DNA of 64,000 nucleotides from Sabellastarte sp. h YS-2021 (GCA_964017235.1 OZ024931.1:94211721-94275720); one strand, 5' to 3'. Shown: positions 1 through 10,229, counted from the stretch's first letter. The notes: generated by a model from the letters alone, not told the origin. Numbers and translations: made by a program.

Positions 1-1450
1 ACCTTTTCAGATGTCTTCGGTTCTGAAAGGGGAGGGTGCAGCCTTCCTTGAGGAATCTTTTAACCTTGGGGCTGGCCCCAAGGGTGGCCTATGTTTTTCA
101 AAACTGGTGAAGTCTTGACCCTACTAGTAGATTCTGAGCAACAGTGAGTGATAGGTTGGACAAAAGACAACTGATCTACATAGGAAACACCTTTCACAGA
201 CTATATTGCTTTTAAAATGGGTCTTAAGCCTTACTTTTGAGGCTTCCCAGCAACAAAAAGGTACATGATGCATAACATGACAATTTATATTTAAAGTCTG
301 AATATTTTAAACATTTGTAGCACTGTTTACACAAGATAAAAGTCTGGCATGAAGTACCAAAGTCTCTGTCCCCACTGCTTGCATCATGACACCCTTTTAG
401 GTTGTACAGTAATTGTTATTTATAAGAAGACTGAGACTTGGCAGGCTGTGACGAGTAGTTGGAGGCCTTGCCACTACCCATTTCTGTTCTGACCACGAGA
501 GCTTATCATTTTCCAGACTGGTGGTCCAGATATACTGCCAGTGTGCTGTGTAGGCCTTGAAGACTGAGCATAAGGGTGATACCGACCAGATTTGTTGTGA
601 GATGCACTCAACTACTCTTTGTCATTATATTGGGAAATCTCAACCTCGGCTTTATGAATGGCATTGTCTGGGAAGAGTAAAGCCAAATGTAGGGGTGCAT
701 TCCTGAGGGCAGCCAGAGTGTTGTGTTTTACACTAGTCTTGAGGCGATCAGAGTAAATGTCACATCTGGCAAAGGTGATGTTGGCAATATTTACAACCAC
801 AAACTCTGATACTCTGATGAGATAGATCAGTTACCCAGTAGCCTCCTGTGCTTTCTTGACTTTCCTTTGGCTTTGTTGTCCTTGATCGTTTTTAACTGCC
901 ATGCCATGTTTTCTTACACTTGAGGCAACAACTGAAGGGTTTCCTGGGAGATAGGTAGGGAAGCTGGTGGTGTAGTGATGAGCCTGGCAGGTCTACCAAT
1001 CCTGCTGTATGCACTGTTCAACTTGGCTCTCTTGTTGTACCAGTAAGAGACAGTGCAGCCTGAAGTGCCTTGTTTCTCAGAGTGAATGAACGTCTGGAGG
1101 AGTAACCCTCAACAAGATTTAAGGTTCAGTTTTTCTAGCTTACGACACAACCACTCATCAGTGGGCAGGCTTCATGGAGATCTTGCTGGTCGGTTGAGGT
1201 CTGAGCCCAGCAAAGGGGTTGTCATCAGCTGACGATGAGGATGCTTCAAACTCTGGGATTTGGTGCCATTCCATGTTGGAACTAACACCCCTGACTGTTT
1301 CTCGGTAGGTTTGTTCTTCTGATAAGGACTGGTCAGACTCTTGTGTTGGGCCACCGGCATCCTGATCCAACAGTTCCCATCTTCCTCAAAAGCATTGATC
1401 AGTGACAGGTGTTGTTGTTGTACAGCCAGGTAAAATTTTCTACACATGAG
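1..1450 (-). pseudogene. Degraded DIRS-type retrotransposon remnant (gag-like ORF, start of RT ORF)
   Basis: Read on the minus strand, conserved blocks follow each other in different frames with stops between them. First comes an acidic tract (about 1370-1158), then DEWLCRKL (near 1145), a block containing AKLNSAYSRIGRPA (about 1035-990), then NIANITFARCDIYSDRLK and TLAALRNAPLHLALLFPD (about 790-650), then a basic RYHPY block (about 590). Near 90-20 is LGASPKVKRFLKEGCTLPF, which resembles the start of DIRS-class reverse transcriptases. I recognise this block order from gag-like ORFs common in mollusc and cnidarian genomes; assignment to DIRS is from memory of the family and is moderately sure. 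At least four frame changes or stops make it dead. The tyrosine recombinase, if any, lies beyond the left edge. Confidence 0.5.
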
Positions 1451-1467
1451 CCTTTAATTTTTGACCA

Positions 1468-1716
1468 AGAGCGCATTAAGTGGCCAAAAGACAAATTTCT
1501 GACCTTCAGGTGGCCTCTTTACTATTGGGAGTTTGAGGTCACCATAAACTAGGGATCCTCTTCTGACTGAAATACATGTGTGTGCCAACTTTGAAAGAAA
1601 TCTGTGGAAGGATATTTGAGTTATCATGCACACAAGTCAAAACGTATAGCGACGGCAGTGTGACATAAAACCAGTTTATCCCCTACTTTTGTCTGGGTAT
1701 ATAATAAGTATATAAT
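1468..1716 (+). repeat. Diverged 3' end of the 3.26 kb element family
   Basis: The segment matches, with many changes, the last ~240 bp of the element at 20609-23870: the same order of a gtggccaaaag phrase, a tggcc..gggagttt..aggtcacc block, a gagttatc block and a terminal tctggg(g)atata. It is truncated at its 5' side, where it abuts the DIRS remnant. It looks like an old copy, unlike the two near-identical full copies. Confidence 0.6.
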
Positions 1717-1744
1717 AATCATTAGCAGCAATCTATACATCTTT

Positions 1745-2535
1745 ATGAAAGGAGAAAGCCACAAATATGGAAGCAAAAAAACTCTCTGGCAGAGCCAAGG
1801 TCAAAGGTCACACCAAAGTCATACCAGTTCTTTGGCGCACCTACACCCTCCAACCAATGGCCCCTATCAAGTACCACCTTCAATGATTCCTACACCTTAC
1901 AGTTACCAAGATGTAGCCAGTATAGTAGTCCTGGCATATGTGATATATATGATTGCAGATCTACATTCCCAGCCAATGACCTTACCATGTGACCTCACAG
2001 TTTCTAAGATATAGCCTGAACAACACTTTAAAGGTCAAGGTCACTACAGCAAAATCAAAGCCAAATCAAGGTCATACCATGAAATAGCACACTTACACCC
2101 CCCCCCCCCCCCCCACCCACCCCCCCCAACCAATGTCCCTACCAAGTATAAACATCCTTCACTTTATGGTTTCTGAGATATTGCCTGGACAATCTTATAT
2201 TATTTATTTCATTTATTTGGGTTTTAACGTCGCTTACGTAACTGCATGGGTATCATCACAACGGGTAGGTTTATGGGCAGAGGAAACCAGTACATACAGT
2301 TGGTTAAGGTTCTGTACTGTGAACTGCTTACCATCGGAAAGAAACTACCAACTTTCCCACATAGGGTCCAGGGTTTGAACTGCTGACCACAGATGTGGGA
2401 GGCCAGTGTGTTACCACTGCGCCACCATGGCCCCTGGACAATCTTTTAAAGGTCAAGGTCCTACACCCACCAACCAATGCCCCTAGTATGTCCTGCCCAT
2501 TCAGACGCCATGGGTTTTCAGGAAAAATACCAGCA
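1745..2535 (+). repeat. Half-site-rich tandem element, degraded copy, split by a SINE
   Basis: It carries diverged units of the family best seen at 6545-7684: accaatg(t/g)ccc, accttac..tttc..gagata, cctgga(c)aa and runs of aaggtca. A perfect AGGTCAAAGGTCA (DR1) lies at 1798-1810. A long poly-C tract near 2096-2126 interrupts one unit. The unit phrase CCTGGACAATCTT is duplicated on both sides of the SINE at 2197-2432, which shows the SINE inserted into this repeat. Confidence 0.6.
2197..2432 (-). mobile_element. tRNA-derived SINE
   Basis: Read on the minus strand, the 236-bp element opens with a tRNA-like head holding box A (TGGCGCAGTGGT) and box B (GTTCAAACCC) of a pol III promoter. A conserved body follows, and a tail ending in AAACCCAAATAAAT. 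The 13-bp target duplication CCTGGACAATCTT sits at 2184-2196 and 2433-2445. A related copy with the same tail lies at 36841-37055. It is non-coding and depends on a LINE for movement. Confidence 0.85.
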
Positions 2536-2784
2536 CAGCCACTGAAGGCTGTGGGCCAAAAAGGACTTCCTCTTTCTAGCAGTTACTGTTACTGATTTTA
2601 TTGATCAGGTCTCAATCAAGCATTATTTAACAAGCTCACATTTAATGCAAAATCTGATCTTCAACGGTTTTGAATGTTTTTTATTAAATAGATATAAGCT
2701 TACTTTTGCAAACTGAGGGTGCACAGTTTCATGGGAAATTTTATAACTGGAAAAAAAACAAATAATGTTCTGCTTGCATCTCAC

Positions 2785-2937
2785 CGTATATCAGGATGCT
2801 GCTGTAGATTCTCTGTGAATGTTTCATCTAAGATTGCAGTTAACTGCACAACATCAATGACATCAGCATCACTTCTATCAACACTGTCAGCTAATTTAAC
2901 ACTGCTACTGTCCAGTAGTACATCAGCCTTAAACCTC
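2785..2937 (-). CDS. Calcium channel alpha2/delta-like protein, third coding exon (partial gene)
   Basis: Minus-strand exon of 153 bp between an acceptor (tctgttacag before 2937) and a donor (cg/gtgagat after 2785). It encodes about 51 residues including SVDRSDADVIDVVQLTAILD and ETFTENLQQHPDIR. In alpha2/delta proteins this stretch (VxxPTxxYxxxxxxxNxxxW..LxxVFxxNxxxDPxxxWQYFG) lies between the VWA_N region and the VWA domain. The single leading base completes the codon left open by exon 2, so the phases agree. The exon ends in phase 2, and the expected next residue is the conserved W of WQYFG. That exon and the VWA, Cache and C-terminal exons must lie beyond the left edge. The plus-strand ORF over this exon is a shadow. 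Confidence 0.65.
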
Positions 2938-3439
2938 CTGTAACAGAACACTGCACCCTTCAACTCACATCCAGTACACCTACATACTCTGTCTTCTTCT
3001 TTACTTGTGCAAAATTGGTACAGCAGTAGTTCAGAGAACCTCATTAAAATGCTGACTTAGTAAATCAGTGCCCTAATTCAATTACATTGTGTGCATCAAG
3101 TTCTTTATTGTAACATTTTCAAACATTACGACATCCCGTTATGGTACATGTTAATGTTGTAAATGGTAAACTGATTTTCAGTTTTTTGTTTTGTTATGGT
3201 AGAAACTACAAAATCCAGAAAGAATATTTGGGAACCAGTAATTTAAAATGTTAATATTTTAGGCTTACTAAAAGCTGATACTTCACAAAAAAAAAAAAAT
3301 AACTAGAGGATCGCTTGCAAAAAAAAAAAAGATAATGTTTTTGCACTGCAAAAACAAAGCGTTCCGAAAAGGATATAAAGGTGAGTGCTAAAGTATTAAG
3401 AAAATGCTCTGCTTTTAGCCTTATACTGTTGTGGCAACC

Positions 3440-3985
3440 CAAGTCTGCGTAGTCTGCTCTATCTAGCACGGTTTTTGAGATATAAGCATTTTTGTGTTTT
3501 GCATTTTTTGCGAAAAATTCGAAAATTCAAAATGCCCGCCATTTTGGGCGAGACAAAAATTTTTTGAAAATTGGGATGGCTACTCTGCAGAGATACCCTG
3601 TGGGTCAAAAATTTCGTCAAAATCGCTCTATCTAGCACGGTTTTCGAGATGCGAAAAAATTCGGAAATTCAAAATGGCCGCCATTTTGGGTGAGACAAAA
3701 ATTTTTTGAAAATTGAGATGGCTACTCTGCAGAGATACCCTGTGGGTCAAAAAGTTCGTCGAAATCACTCTATCTAGCACGGTTTTCGAGATATAAGCAT
3801 TTTTTGTGATTTGCAATTTTTGCGAAAAATTCGAAAATTCAAAATGGCCACCAGTTTTGGCGAGACAAATTTTCTTTTGAAAATTGGGATGGTTATTCTG
3901 GGGAGATATCCTATGGGTCAAAAATTTTTTCAAAATCGCTCTATCTCGCATGGTTTTCAAGATATAAGCATTTTCATGTTTTCCT
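3440..3985 (+). repeat. Tandem repeat, about 140-170 bp period, 3+ units
   Basis: The phrase tctatctagcacggtttt(c/t)gagat recurs near 3459, 3629, 3771 and (diverged) 3942. Between these lie aaaatggccgccattttgg and a gatggctactctgcagagat phrase. ORFs in all frames here are low-complexity products of the repeat. It lies in the intron between alpha2/delta exons 2 and 3. Confidence 0.75.
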
Positions 3986-4783
3986 TATTTGGAAAATTCG
4001 TAATGATTAATTAATCACTAATTACTCGGCCATTTCTTAACCAATCAATGCCAAAATCTAATGATTTCCAGATTTTAATAGAATGAATGTATTTGCCAAG
4101 TTTCAGGTGAATTGATAAAATCCCTTTCAAGTTATCATCCGGACAAGCTTACCCATCGAAAAAAAGACATTTTTGGTCATGTGACCTCTCTGATTGGTCG
4201 AAATGGCACTGCAACATATTCAAAAAAATTCCCCAAGGCTACTGCATACACCTGCCAAATTTGAAAAGAATCCACCCAACGGTTACAGAGTTATAAGGAA
4301 AACGGAATGCAGAGCCGGCGGAGCCTGATTTTCTCCTATACACAAAAAAGCGTCCCACTTAAAAACGTACATATTTGTTGGAATGCTTCATATTTCTACA
4401 TTAGATTTGGTAAAAATAAAATTTACTAACTTTATATTTTATCACAAAAGTTATTTCCAGTTGTAAGCTATGGCTCATGTACGTTTGTGGTAAATTTTCA
4501 CCATATTAGTGACAAACAAATGAAATACTGGATTTCATTTCAAAACAAAAGTAACTGATTTTGGTTTTTGTAAATGATGAGACCACTCGTACATATATAA
4601 CAGTAAATGTTATAAACATTAGCCACAATCAATACTGGTTTTCCCAGAACCTGAAACAACCAAAATCTGGGATTTTATAAACCATAGATGTGAGCATACA
4701 TAAGCTAATATTTAGAAGCCAAATTGTGAGATATTATAAATTTAATAAACTCCATTTTCACCAAATATATATTGAAATGTACG
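3986..4783. other. Intronic sequence, no gene seen
   Basis: The 4020-4335 part reads like further interspersed repeat sequence (phrases of the type gccaagtttcaggtgaatt and a GC-rich ggagccggcggagcc close). The rest is AT-rich. I see no exon or RNA gene. Confidence 0.5.
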
Positions 4784-4791
4784 ATATTAAC

Positions 4792-5131
4792 TAGGGATGC
4801 GAACGGTTATTCAAGCCTCGATAGATGAGTCCATCTTTGCTAGTACTCGAGTCCATTTTAACTACTTGATTACTCACAGCGTATTGTATTATTGCCCGCG
4901 AAATGAAACTTTTGTGTAAAATATGCTACATTTCTTCATTTCCACCACATTATATCAATTAAAGTTGAGATTTTGGCTTATAAACGTATAATTGACCTTA
5001 CAAAGTTTTGCTACCATTTGTTTACAGAAGACTTCTAATGGTAGGTACTAAATCCTGCGATTACTCAAATTTGGGTCTGTTGTCAGCACGCGGGAACTCC
5101 AGGCTGTTTTTAAGCACCCGTCCCAGCCCTA
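4792..5131. mobile_element. hAT-type MITE
   Basis: A 340-bp non-coding element. The left end reads TAGGGATGCGAACGG and the right end, reverse-complemented, TAGGGCTGGGACGGG, the usual hAT-type imperfect inverted termini. Both sides carry the perfect 8-bp duplication ATATTAAC (4784-4791 and 5132-5139), the hAT target size. ORFs inside are not transposase. It lies in the alpha2/delta intron. Confidence 0.85.
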
Positions 5132-5303
5132 ATATTAACCTAATGTTATTGATAAAATATCAGCCATGTAAAGGGATGGTTCTTCACAATGCAAAGTATT
5201 TTCATCTTATCCTACGACAACCAAACAAAAAGCGAGATACTGGTATTCTGTCTGCAACACAAATCATTAACTTTTGAACATCACTAAAGAACATTCCAGA
5301 TAC

Positions 5304-5490
5304 CTGTCGTAAATGCATTGGTCCTGAGGAAAGTGTCTAATTACGTCTGCATCTTTGTACACTGCCGAAGGCAGATCGTTTAAGTTGGTGATATTGTAAG
5401 CAGAGTACTCATGCTTCCAATTTCCATACAGTTCTGATACTTTTTCTGCCAATTGAATCGCCAAGCCTTCTTTTTTCGTGAAGAAATCAA
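5304..5490 (-). CDS. Calcium channel alpha2/delta-like protein, second coding exon (partial gene)
   Basis: Minus-strand exon of 187 bp with a strong acceptor (ggttttatttcag before 5490) and donor (gacag/gtatct after 5304). It begins with two bases that complete the codon opened by exon 1 (G + TT = Val) and reads FFTKKEGLAIQLAEKVSELY, then GNWKHEYSAYNITNLNDL. This fits the helical part of the alpha2/delta VWA_N region (M..xFxKKxEAVxxLxxxAE....), which precedes the VWA domain. It ends with two bases of a codon completed by exon 3. Both junctions keep frame, which is the main support. Introns on either side hold MITEs and satellite units. Confidence 0.7.
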
Positions 5491-6544
5491 CTGAAATAAA
5501 ACCATAAGATATTAGGCATTACTCTTTTCTATGCAACAAACATTTTTCTAATTGCAATCTTATTTACACTGACAACACAGAGTTTCTTTTTATGCGGAAT
5601 CGATGTATTGTATATTTGAGTTGTGTTAAACTGAAAAATACTGCCTGGTGAGTTAAACTATTCTTACCAAAATGATGTAAATATATTTGCGGGCTTTGAA
5701 TAAAAAGACACCTCCTATGAGCAATTCATACAGCAGAATGATAATTTTTTAATTAAACTTTGAAAGGTTTCATTACAAGAAACATGCAATGTATGGTCAA
5801 TTACACAATTAACTATGTAACCTAATTAGCTATGAAGTAAAAGTAGGCCAAGAACTCAATGTTTGTACTGCACAACAAAAATGTGGAGAAAAAAAGTGTG
5901 ACTCTAAAAACATTTATTATCATCCATGAAGAAAATTAATTTGGATATAAGCAAATACATTTACCCAGGTAGTTTTTTGGGATTTGAGTGTCCAGCACAG
6001 AATCTAATGAAATGTTCCTTGATTATCAAAATGATCCCTTACAGGGTGAATATTTGCTGGGGAAAAAGTTGGGGGAGGGGGGATTTTGTGGCACACCAGT
6101 GCACAACCAAGAGATGCCAATTTAATACCAAGTGGTTGGGCTACTGTCATTGACAGATTTACAACTATATATCTTGGTTTCCGGTAGCAATAACTGTCAG
6201 TAATTTTCTTTGAAATCTGTCAATCTTTCCCAATATTGTAATGGTATTTCTGTTACACAGTGGTTCAATGTTATTTCAATATATTTGGAATTAGAAAGTA
6301 GTCACATTTTGAAACAAAAATGGACACTAAATCTGTCACTTTATTGTCAGTGAAGTTACACAACAAGCAGTTTTACAGATGTTAATGACATCATGACGTA
6401 AACTTCTACACTGTAACATATAGGTCAAAAATCAAAATAGCATAAAATAACCAATTGTGATAGAATTCAGCTCATTAAACGGACCAAATGGCGAACTTGG
6501 ATAAAAATGACAATTTTATGTTCACTTAAACTAACATTAAATGT
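5491..6544. other. Intronic sequence, no gene seen
   Basis: AT-rich sequence between alpha2/delta exons 1 and 2. No ORF with family similarity, no clear splice-bounded exon and no terminal repeats were seen here. Confidence 0.5.
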
Positions 6545-7684
6545 AAAAATAGCATCAGAGATGCCCGTACCCCACAGCCTCGGGAAATAGTTTTCAACAC
6601 CATGAGATATAGAAGTAGTGAAACAGTACAAAGATCAGCATACTTTCAGAGCAGTGTCAGTTATATTAAGGTCAAAATGATGTTGAAAGTAGAGAAAATA
6701 ACATCTAAGAGAAAGAAAATGTGTGTAAAGATAAAGTATTAAAACAAGACAATTCAATAGCAAGATGACAGCATTAATCAGTAAACTAAAAATTATCATG
6801 CACACCTACAACCCCTAAGCAATGCCCCTACCAACTGTCAACTTCCTTTCAGAGATATTGCCTGGACAAAATTTTAAAGTCAAGGTAACTACGACAAGGT
6901 CAAAGGTCAAATCAAGGTCACACCATGACACTGCACACCTACAACCCCAACCAATGTCCCTACCAAGTATCAACTTCCTACACCTTACACTTCCGAGATA
7001 TAGCCCAAACAAGATTTTATAGGTCAAGCTCACTATGGCAAGGTCAAAGGTCAAATCAAGGTCACACCATGACATTGCACACCTACAGGCGCTAACCAAT
7101 GTCCCTACCAAGTATCAACTTCCTACACCTTACAGTTTCCGAGATATAGCCCGGACAAGATTTTATAGGTCAAGGTCACTACGGCAAGGTCAAAGGTCAA
7201 ACCAAAGTCACACCATGACGTTGCACACCTACAACCCCTAACCAATGTCCCTACCAAGTATTAACTTCCTACACCTTACGGTTTCTGAGATATAGCCTGG
7301 ACAAGATTTTATAGGTGAAGGTCACTACGGCAAGGTTTAAGGTCAAATCAAGGTCATACCATGACGTTGCACACCTACACCCCCTAACCAATGTCCCTAC
7401 CAAGTATCAACTTCCTACACCTTACGGTTTCTGAAATATAGCCCGGACAAGATTTTCAAACTCAAGGTCACTGCGGCAAGGTCAAAGGTCAAATCAAGGT
7501 CACACCATGACGTTGCACACCTACACCCCCTAACCAATGTCCCTACCAAGTAACAACTTCCTACACCTTACGGTTTCTGAGATACAGCCCAGACAAACTT
7601 TTTCCCGCCGCCCACCCACCGGCCCATCCGGACAACATGGGTGAAAACAATACCCCAACAGCCCTTAAGGGCTGTGGGGTAAAA
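6545..7684 (+). repeat. Half-site-rich tandem element (copy A, best preserved)
   Basis: The left boundary phrase aaaaatagcatcagagatgc is followed by TACCCCACAGCC. The body from about 6800 is five tandem units of about 147 bp, each with caaggtcac, aaggtcaaaggtcaaatcaaggtca, ccaatgtccctaccaag and gagatatagccc in this order. The right end is GC-rich and closes with a hairpin (ccccaacagccc / gggctgtgggg). Perfect DR1 sites lie at 6897-6909, 7041-7053, 7187-7199 and 7479-7491. The outer phrase is shared with copies B (47250-49292) and C (62608-63356), so it belongs to the mobile unit. No coding capacity is visible. Confidence 0.8.
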
Positions 7685-7743
7685 ACACATATAAACATAC
7701 TGCATAATACAGATTTACTTTATATGCTGTGGAAAAATCTTAC

Positions 7744-8728
7744 CAAGCTCATTCCGAATTTTCATAATCTCTGTTATTCCATTCACTGTTGTTGATTCAT
7801 AGTGTACATTTGAAAATGTTTCCTGCAGCCTGTCATACTGCAAGCCTTGTTTGGCCAGATTCACCAATGCAGTCTCTAATGAATCTGCCCACATTTTCAC
7901 ATCCTCAACAGCCAGATCACCACCAGTGTCTTTCGATGCAACAAACTGCAATGGAACTACCATGAACCCAATAAACATACATGCTAAAACTGTAAAGGGT
8001 TTGAATGAGTCTTTTCCAGTGATAACATATGTCTCTAAACGTCCTTGTGGATTACTAAATGTTGCCATTGCAGGTTTCTTTGTTATTTTACGCTGACACA
8101 TTCTGTCTTTGGAGAAAATATTGTCTGTGCCTAGAACATTGCCTGAATCAAAAACTGAAACCGATTTCAAGCAACTGATAAAGATGAACAAAACACAATA
8201 CACTGCCCAGTTTGTGGACTGTCTTGAAGCTCTGTTCCTATCTAGGACTGGGTCAAAGTTAAAACAGTTACTGTTACTCACTAAAAAACGCCGACTGCGA
8301 CAAAACTCATCACCGCTGGAGTAAAGATCTTTTATAGGGGATCCTTTCAGTATAGCAGTGTCACAAACCTGATAAAATTTATCACAAAAGTCTTCACAAA
8401 CTGTTAGACGCTCATTCTGATAAAACATATGCTGATTTGGAGCACAAATGTAGCACATAAGATAATTTAAATATTTCTGACACGACAGCTTTGCCCCTTT
8501 CAATGGCTTCACTCTTCCAAAAGTGGCTTCAATTTCTTGCTGTAAACAACAACTGTTCTCTTTGAACCATGTGCAGTTTTTCAATCCAGGTTGTGCCATA
8601 GGAGCACGATTATTAAAGAATGGACAATAGTTTTGTTTAATTTCATAGGACACATCTTTTGAGCAGATAGCTGGTCGCACAAACATTAGAAGCACAGCCA
8701 GACACACTACATCTTTATTCAAGCCCAT
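7744..8728 (-). CDS. First coding exon: folate-receptor-like domain joined to alpha2/delta VWA_N
   Basis: One open frame runs from ATG 8728 to a donor after 7744 (gagcttg/gtaaga); reading on would stop at 7715. Residues 1-22 form a signal peptide (core VVCLAVLLMFVRPAIC). Residues 34-158 hold 12 cysteines with CTWFKENSCC and C-x8-C-x2-CAPN, close to the folate-receptor pattern (C-x7-CC, then C-x8-C-x3-C-x-PN). About 174-191 (AVYCVLFIFISCLKSVSVF) and 244-264 (FTVLACMFIGFMVVPLQFV) are hydrophobic, with a basic loop between them. From 270, DVKMWADSLETALVNLAKQG matches the VWA_N start of alpha2/delta subunits, auxiliary proteins that traffic and anchor voltage-gated calcium channels. Predicted topology is out-in-out. 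An acceptor (ttttgttttag before 8801) suggests a 5' UTR exon upstream. An internal ATG (about residue 221) could start a conventional alpha2/delta with the second hydrophobic segment as signal. Confidence 0.7.
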
Positions 8729-8801
8729 TCTGAATAATGTTAAATCCAAACATTCAGCTACCTAGTGGCCACTGCATACTTTGTTCTGCTTTCATAGAAA
8801 C

Positions 8802-9149
8802 CTAAAACAAAACACACACTTCCAAGAAGATAAGTTGAATTTGGCATTACAGTGGTGTCACTTTTATATTAATGCCGTATATAATTCATCAGAATCGTAG
8901 AATTATTTTCTATCTAGCAATCTTTTATATTTTGGAAAGGTATCATTTGATATTATTAAATTGATTTAGATAACTGAAACATAATGACATATTTTTATTG
9001 AAATGTTGTCTTTACAACTGAACACAAATTTAGAATATGTGTGGGTGATTATAACTGACCATAACTGCCTGACAAGGAGTAACTATACACTCACAAAATA
9101 CTGAAAATTACAAAATTACTGAATTCACAACTTTGTGAAAACATAGAAA
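8802..9149. other. Upstream of the alpha2/delta-like coding exon
   Basis: AT-rich, no ORF of interest. It probably holds the intron after a 5' UTR exon of the minus-strand gene, since a polypyrimidine tract and AG lie at 8802-8815 on the minus strand. No TATA box or CpG-rich promoter was recognised. Confidence 0.4.
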
Positions 9150-9662
9150 TAACAAGTATCAACTTCTTACACCTTACAGTTTCCGAGATATAGCCCAAAC
9201 AAGATTTTATAGGTCAAGGTCACTACAGCAATGTCAAAGGTCAAATCAAGATCAAACCACGATGTTGCACACCAACACCTCCTACCCAATGTGCCTACCA
9301 AGTATCAACTTCCAACCCCTTACCATTTCCGAGATATAGCCCGGACAAGACTTTATAGGTCAAGGTCACTATGGCAAGATCAAAGGTCAAATCAAGGTCA
9401 CACCATGACGTTGCACACCTACACCCCCTAACCAATGTCCCTACCAAGTATCACCTTCCTACACCTTACGGTCAAAGGTCAAATCAAGGTCAGTCCATGA
9501 CATTGCACACCTACACCTCCTAACCAATGTCCTTACCATGTGTCAAATTCCCACACCTTACAGTTTTTGAGATACAGCCCGGACAAACTTTTTCCCATCG
9601 CCCACCCGGACACCAAGGGTAAAAACAATACCCCGACAGCCCTGAAGGGCTGTGGGGTAAAA
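9150..9662 (+). repeat. Half-site-rich tandem element (copy D, 5'-truncated)
   Basis: About three diverged units of the copy A family, starting inside a unit at aagtatcaacttc and ending in the same GC-rich block and hairpin (ccccgacagccc / gggctgtgggg). The DR1 sites here carry point changes (for example agatcaaaggtca near 9377). The left half of the element is missing. Confidence 0.75.
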
Positions 9663-9708
9663 ACCTTCATACACACATTCACTTGCAATGTTTTCACATG
9701 GGACCCCA

Positions 9709-10229
9709 TCAATAGCTGACATTTCTAATGAAAGGGAATCCAACCAAGAAACTCTTGCTATAAATCTGTAAAAACTTTCCTTTAAAAAGTTCATTTACTA
9801 CTTGTCTGATATGCTGATAAAAGTGTAAACCACCACAACTCAGCTCTATTAACGTGTACAGCCAATGACCCCATGGTGCACAAATGGTGGTGCTGGTTTT
9901 AAAATTAGCAAGATTTATGTTTGACAAATCATGTTCGCTGGTTGTGAAAAAAACTGGTTCAGTAACACACAGGAAACCAAGATTAGACTGGTATGTGCAC
10001 GACGATAGAAAGTGTACAATAATAGGAAGTGTGATGAAATGTATATAAAGCATGCGGTCTGGGAATTCCATATGGTGTCCTAACAATCTATTTTTTTATA
10101 AATAAAAATGTTGCAGATGTTTTCAGATGATTCACCACCTGTTTTCATGAGCGCATTCAGCATGTATGTCAGCGCATGCAGTGCACAAGGAATTGTAGTA
10201 GAACACCTCAGATTTAATCCTTGGAACAT
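9709..10229 (-). CDS. Candidate 5' exons of an unrecognised minus-strand gene
   Basis: Exon 1 (10229-10139) starts at an ATG and encodes MFQGLNLRCSTTIPCALHAL onward, ending at a donor (aaacag/gtggtg). A possible exon 2 starts at 10079 after ttgttag and stays open to 9709, with CTYQSNLGFLCVTEPVFF and APWGHWLYTLIELSCGGLHF. The one base left by exon 1 and the frame of exon 2 agree, which is mild support. I do not recognise the protein. The 3' limit of exon 2 is unclear, because another frame from about 9794 also reads well. Upstream on the minus strand lies a caaaatggcgac motif (10275-10290, plus strand) resembling a YY1 site near promoters. It could instead be an old retrocopy. Confidence 0.35.

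Noticed and set aside
2197-2432. tRNA gene on the minus strand
   Set aside because: Boxes A and B are present, but the sequence does not fold as a full tRNA, and the flanking duplication and 3' body show a SINE.
2719-2943. Plus-strand ORF over alpha2/delta exon 3
   Set aside because: It is the shadow of the minus-strand exon; the Ser/Leu-rich product has no start context or family match.
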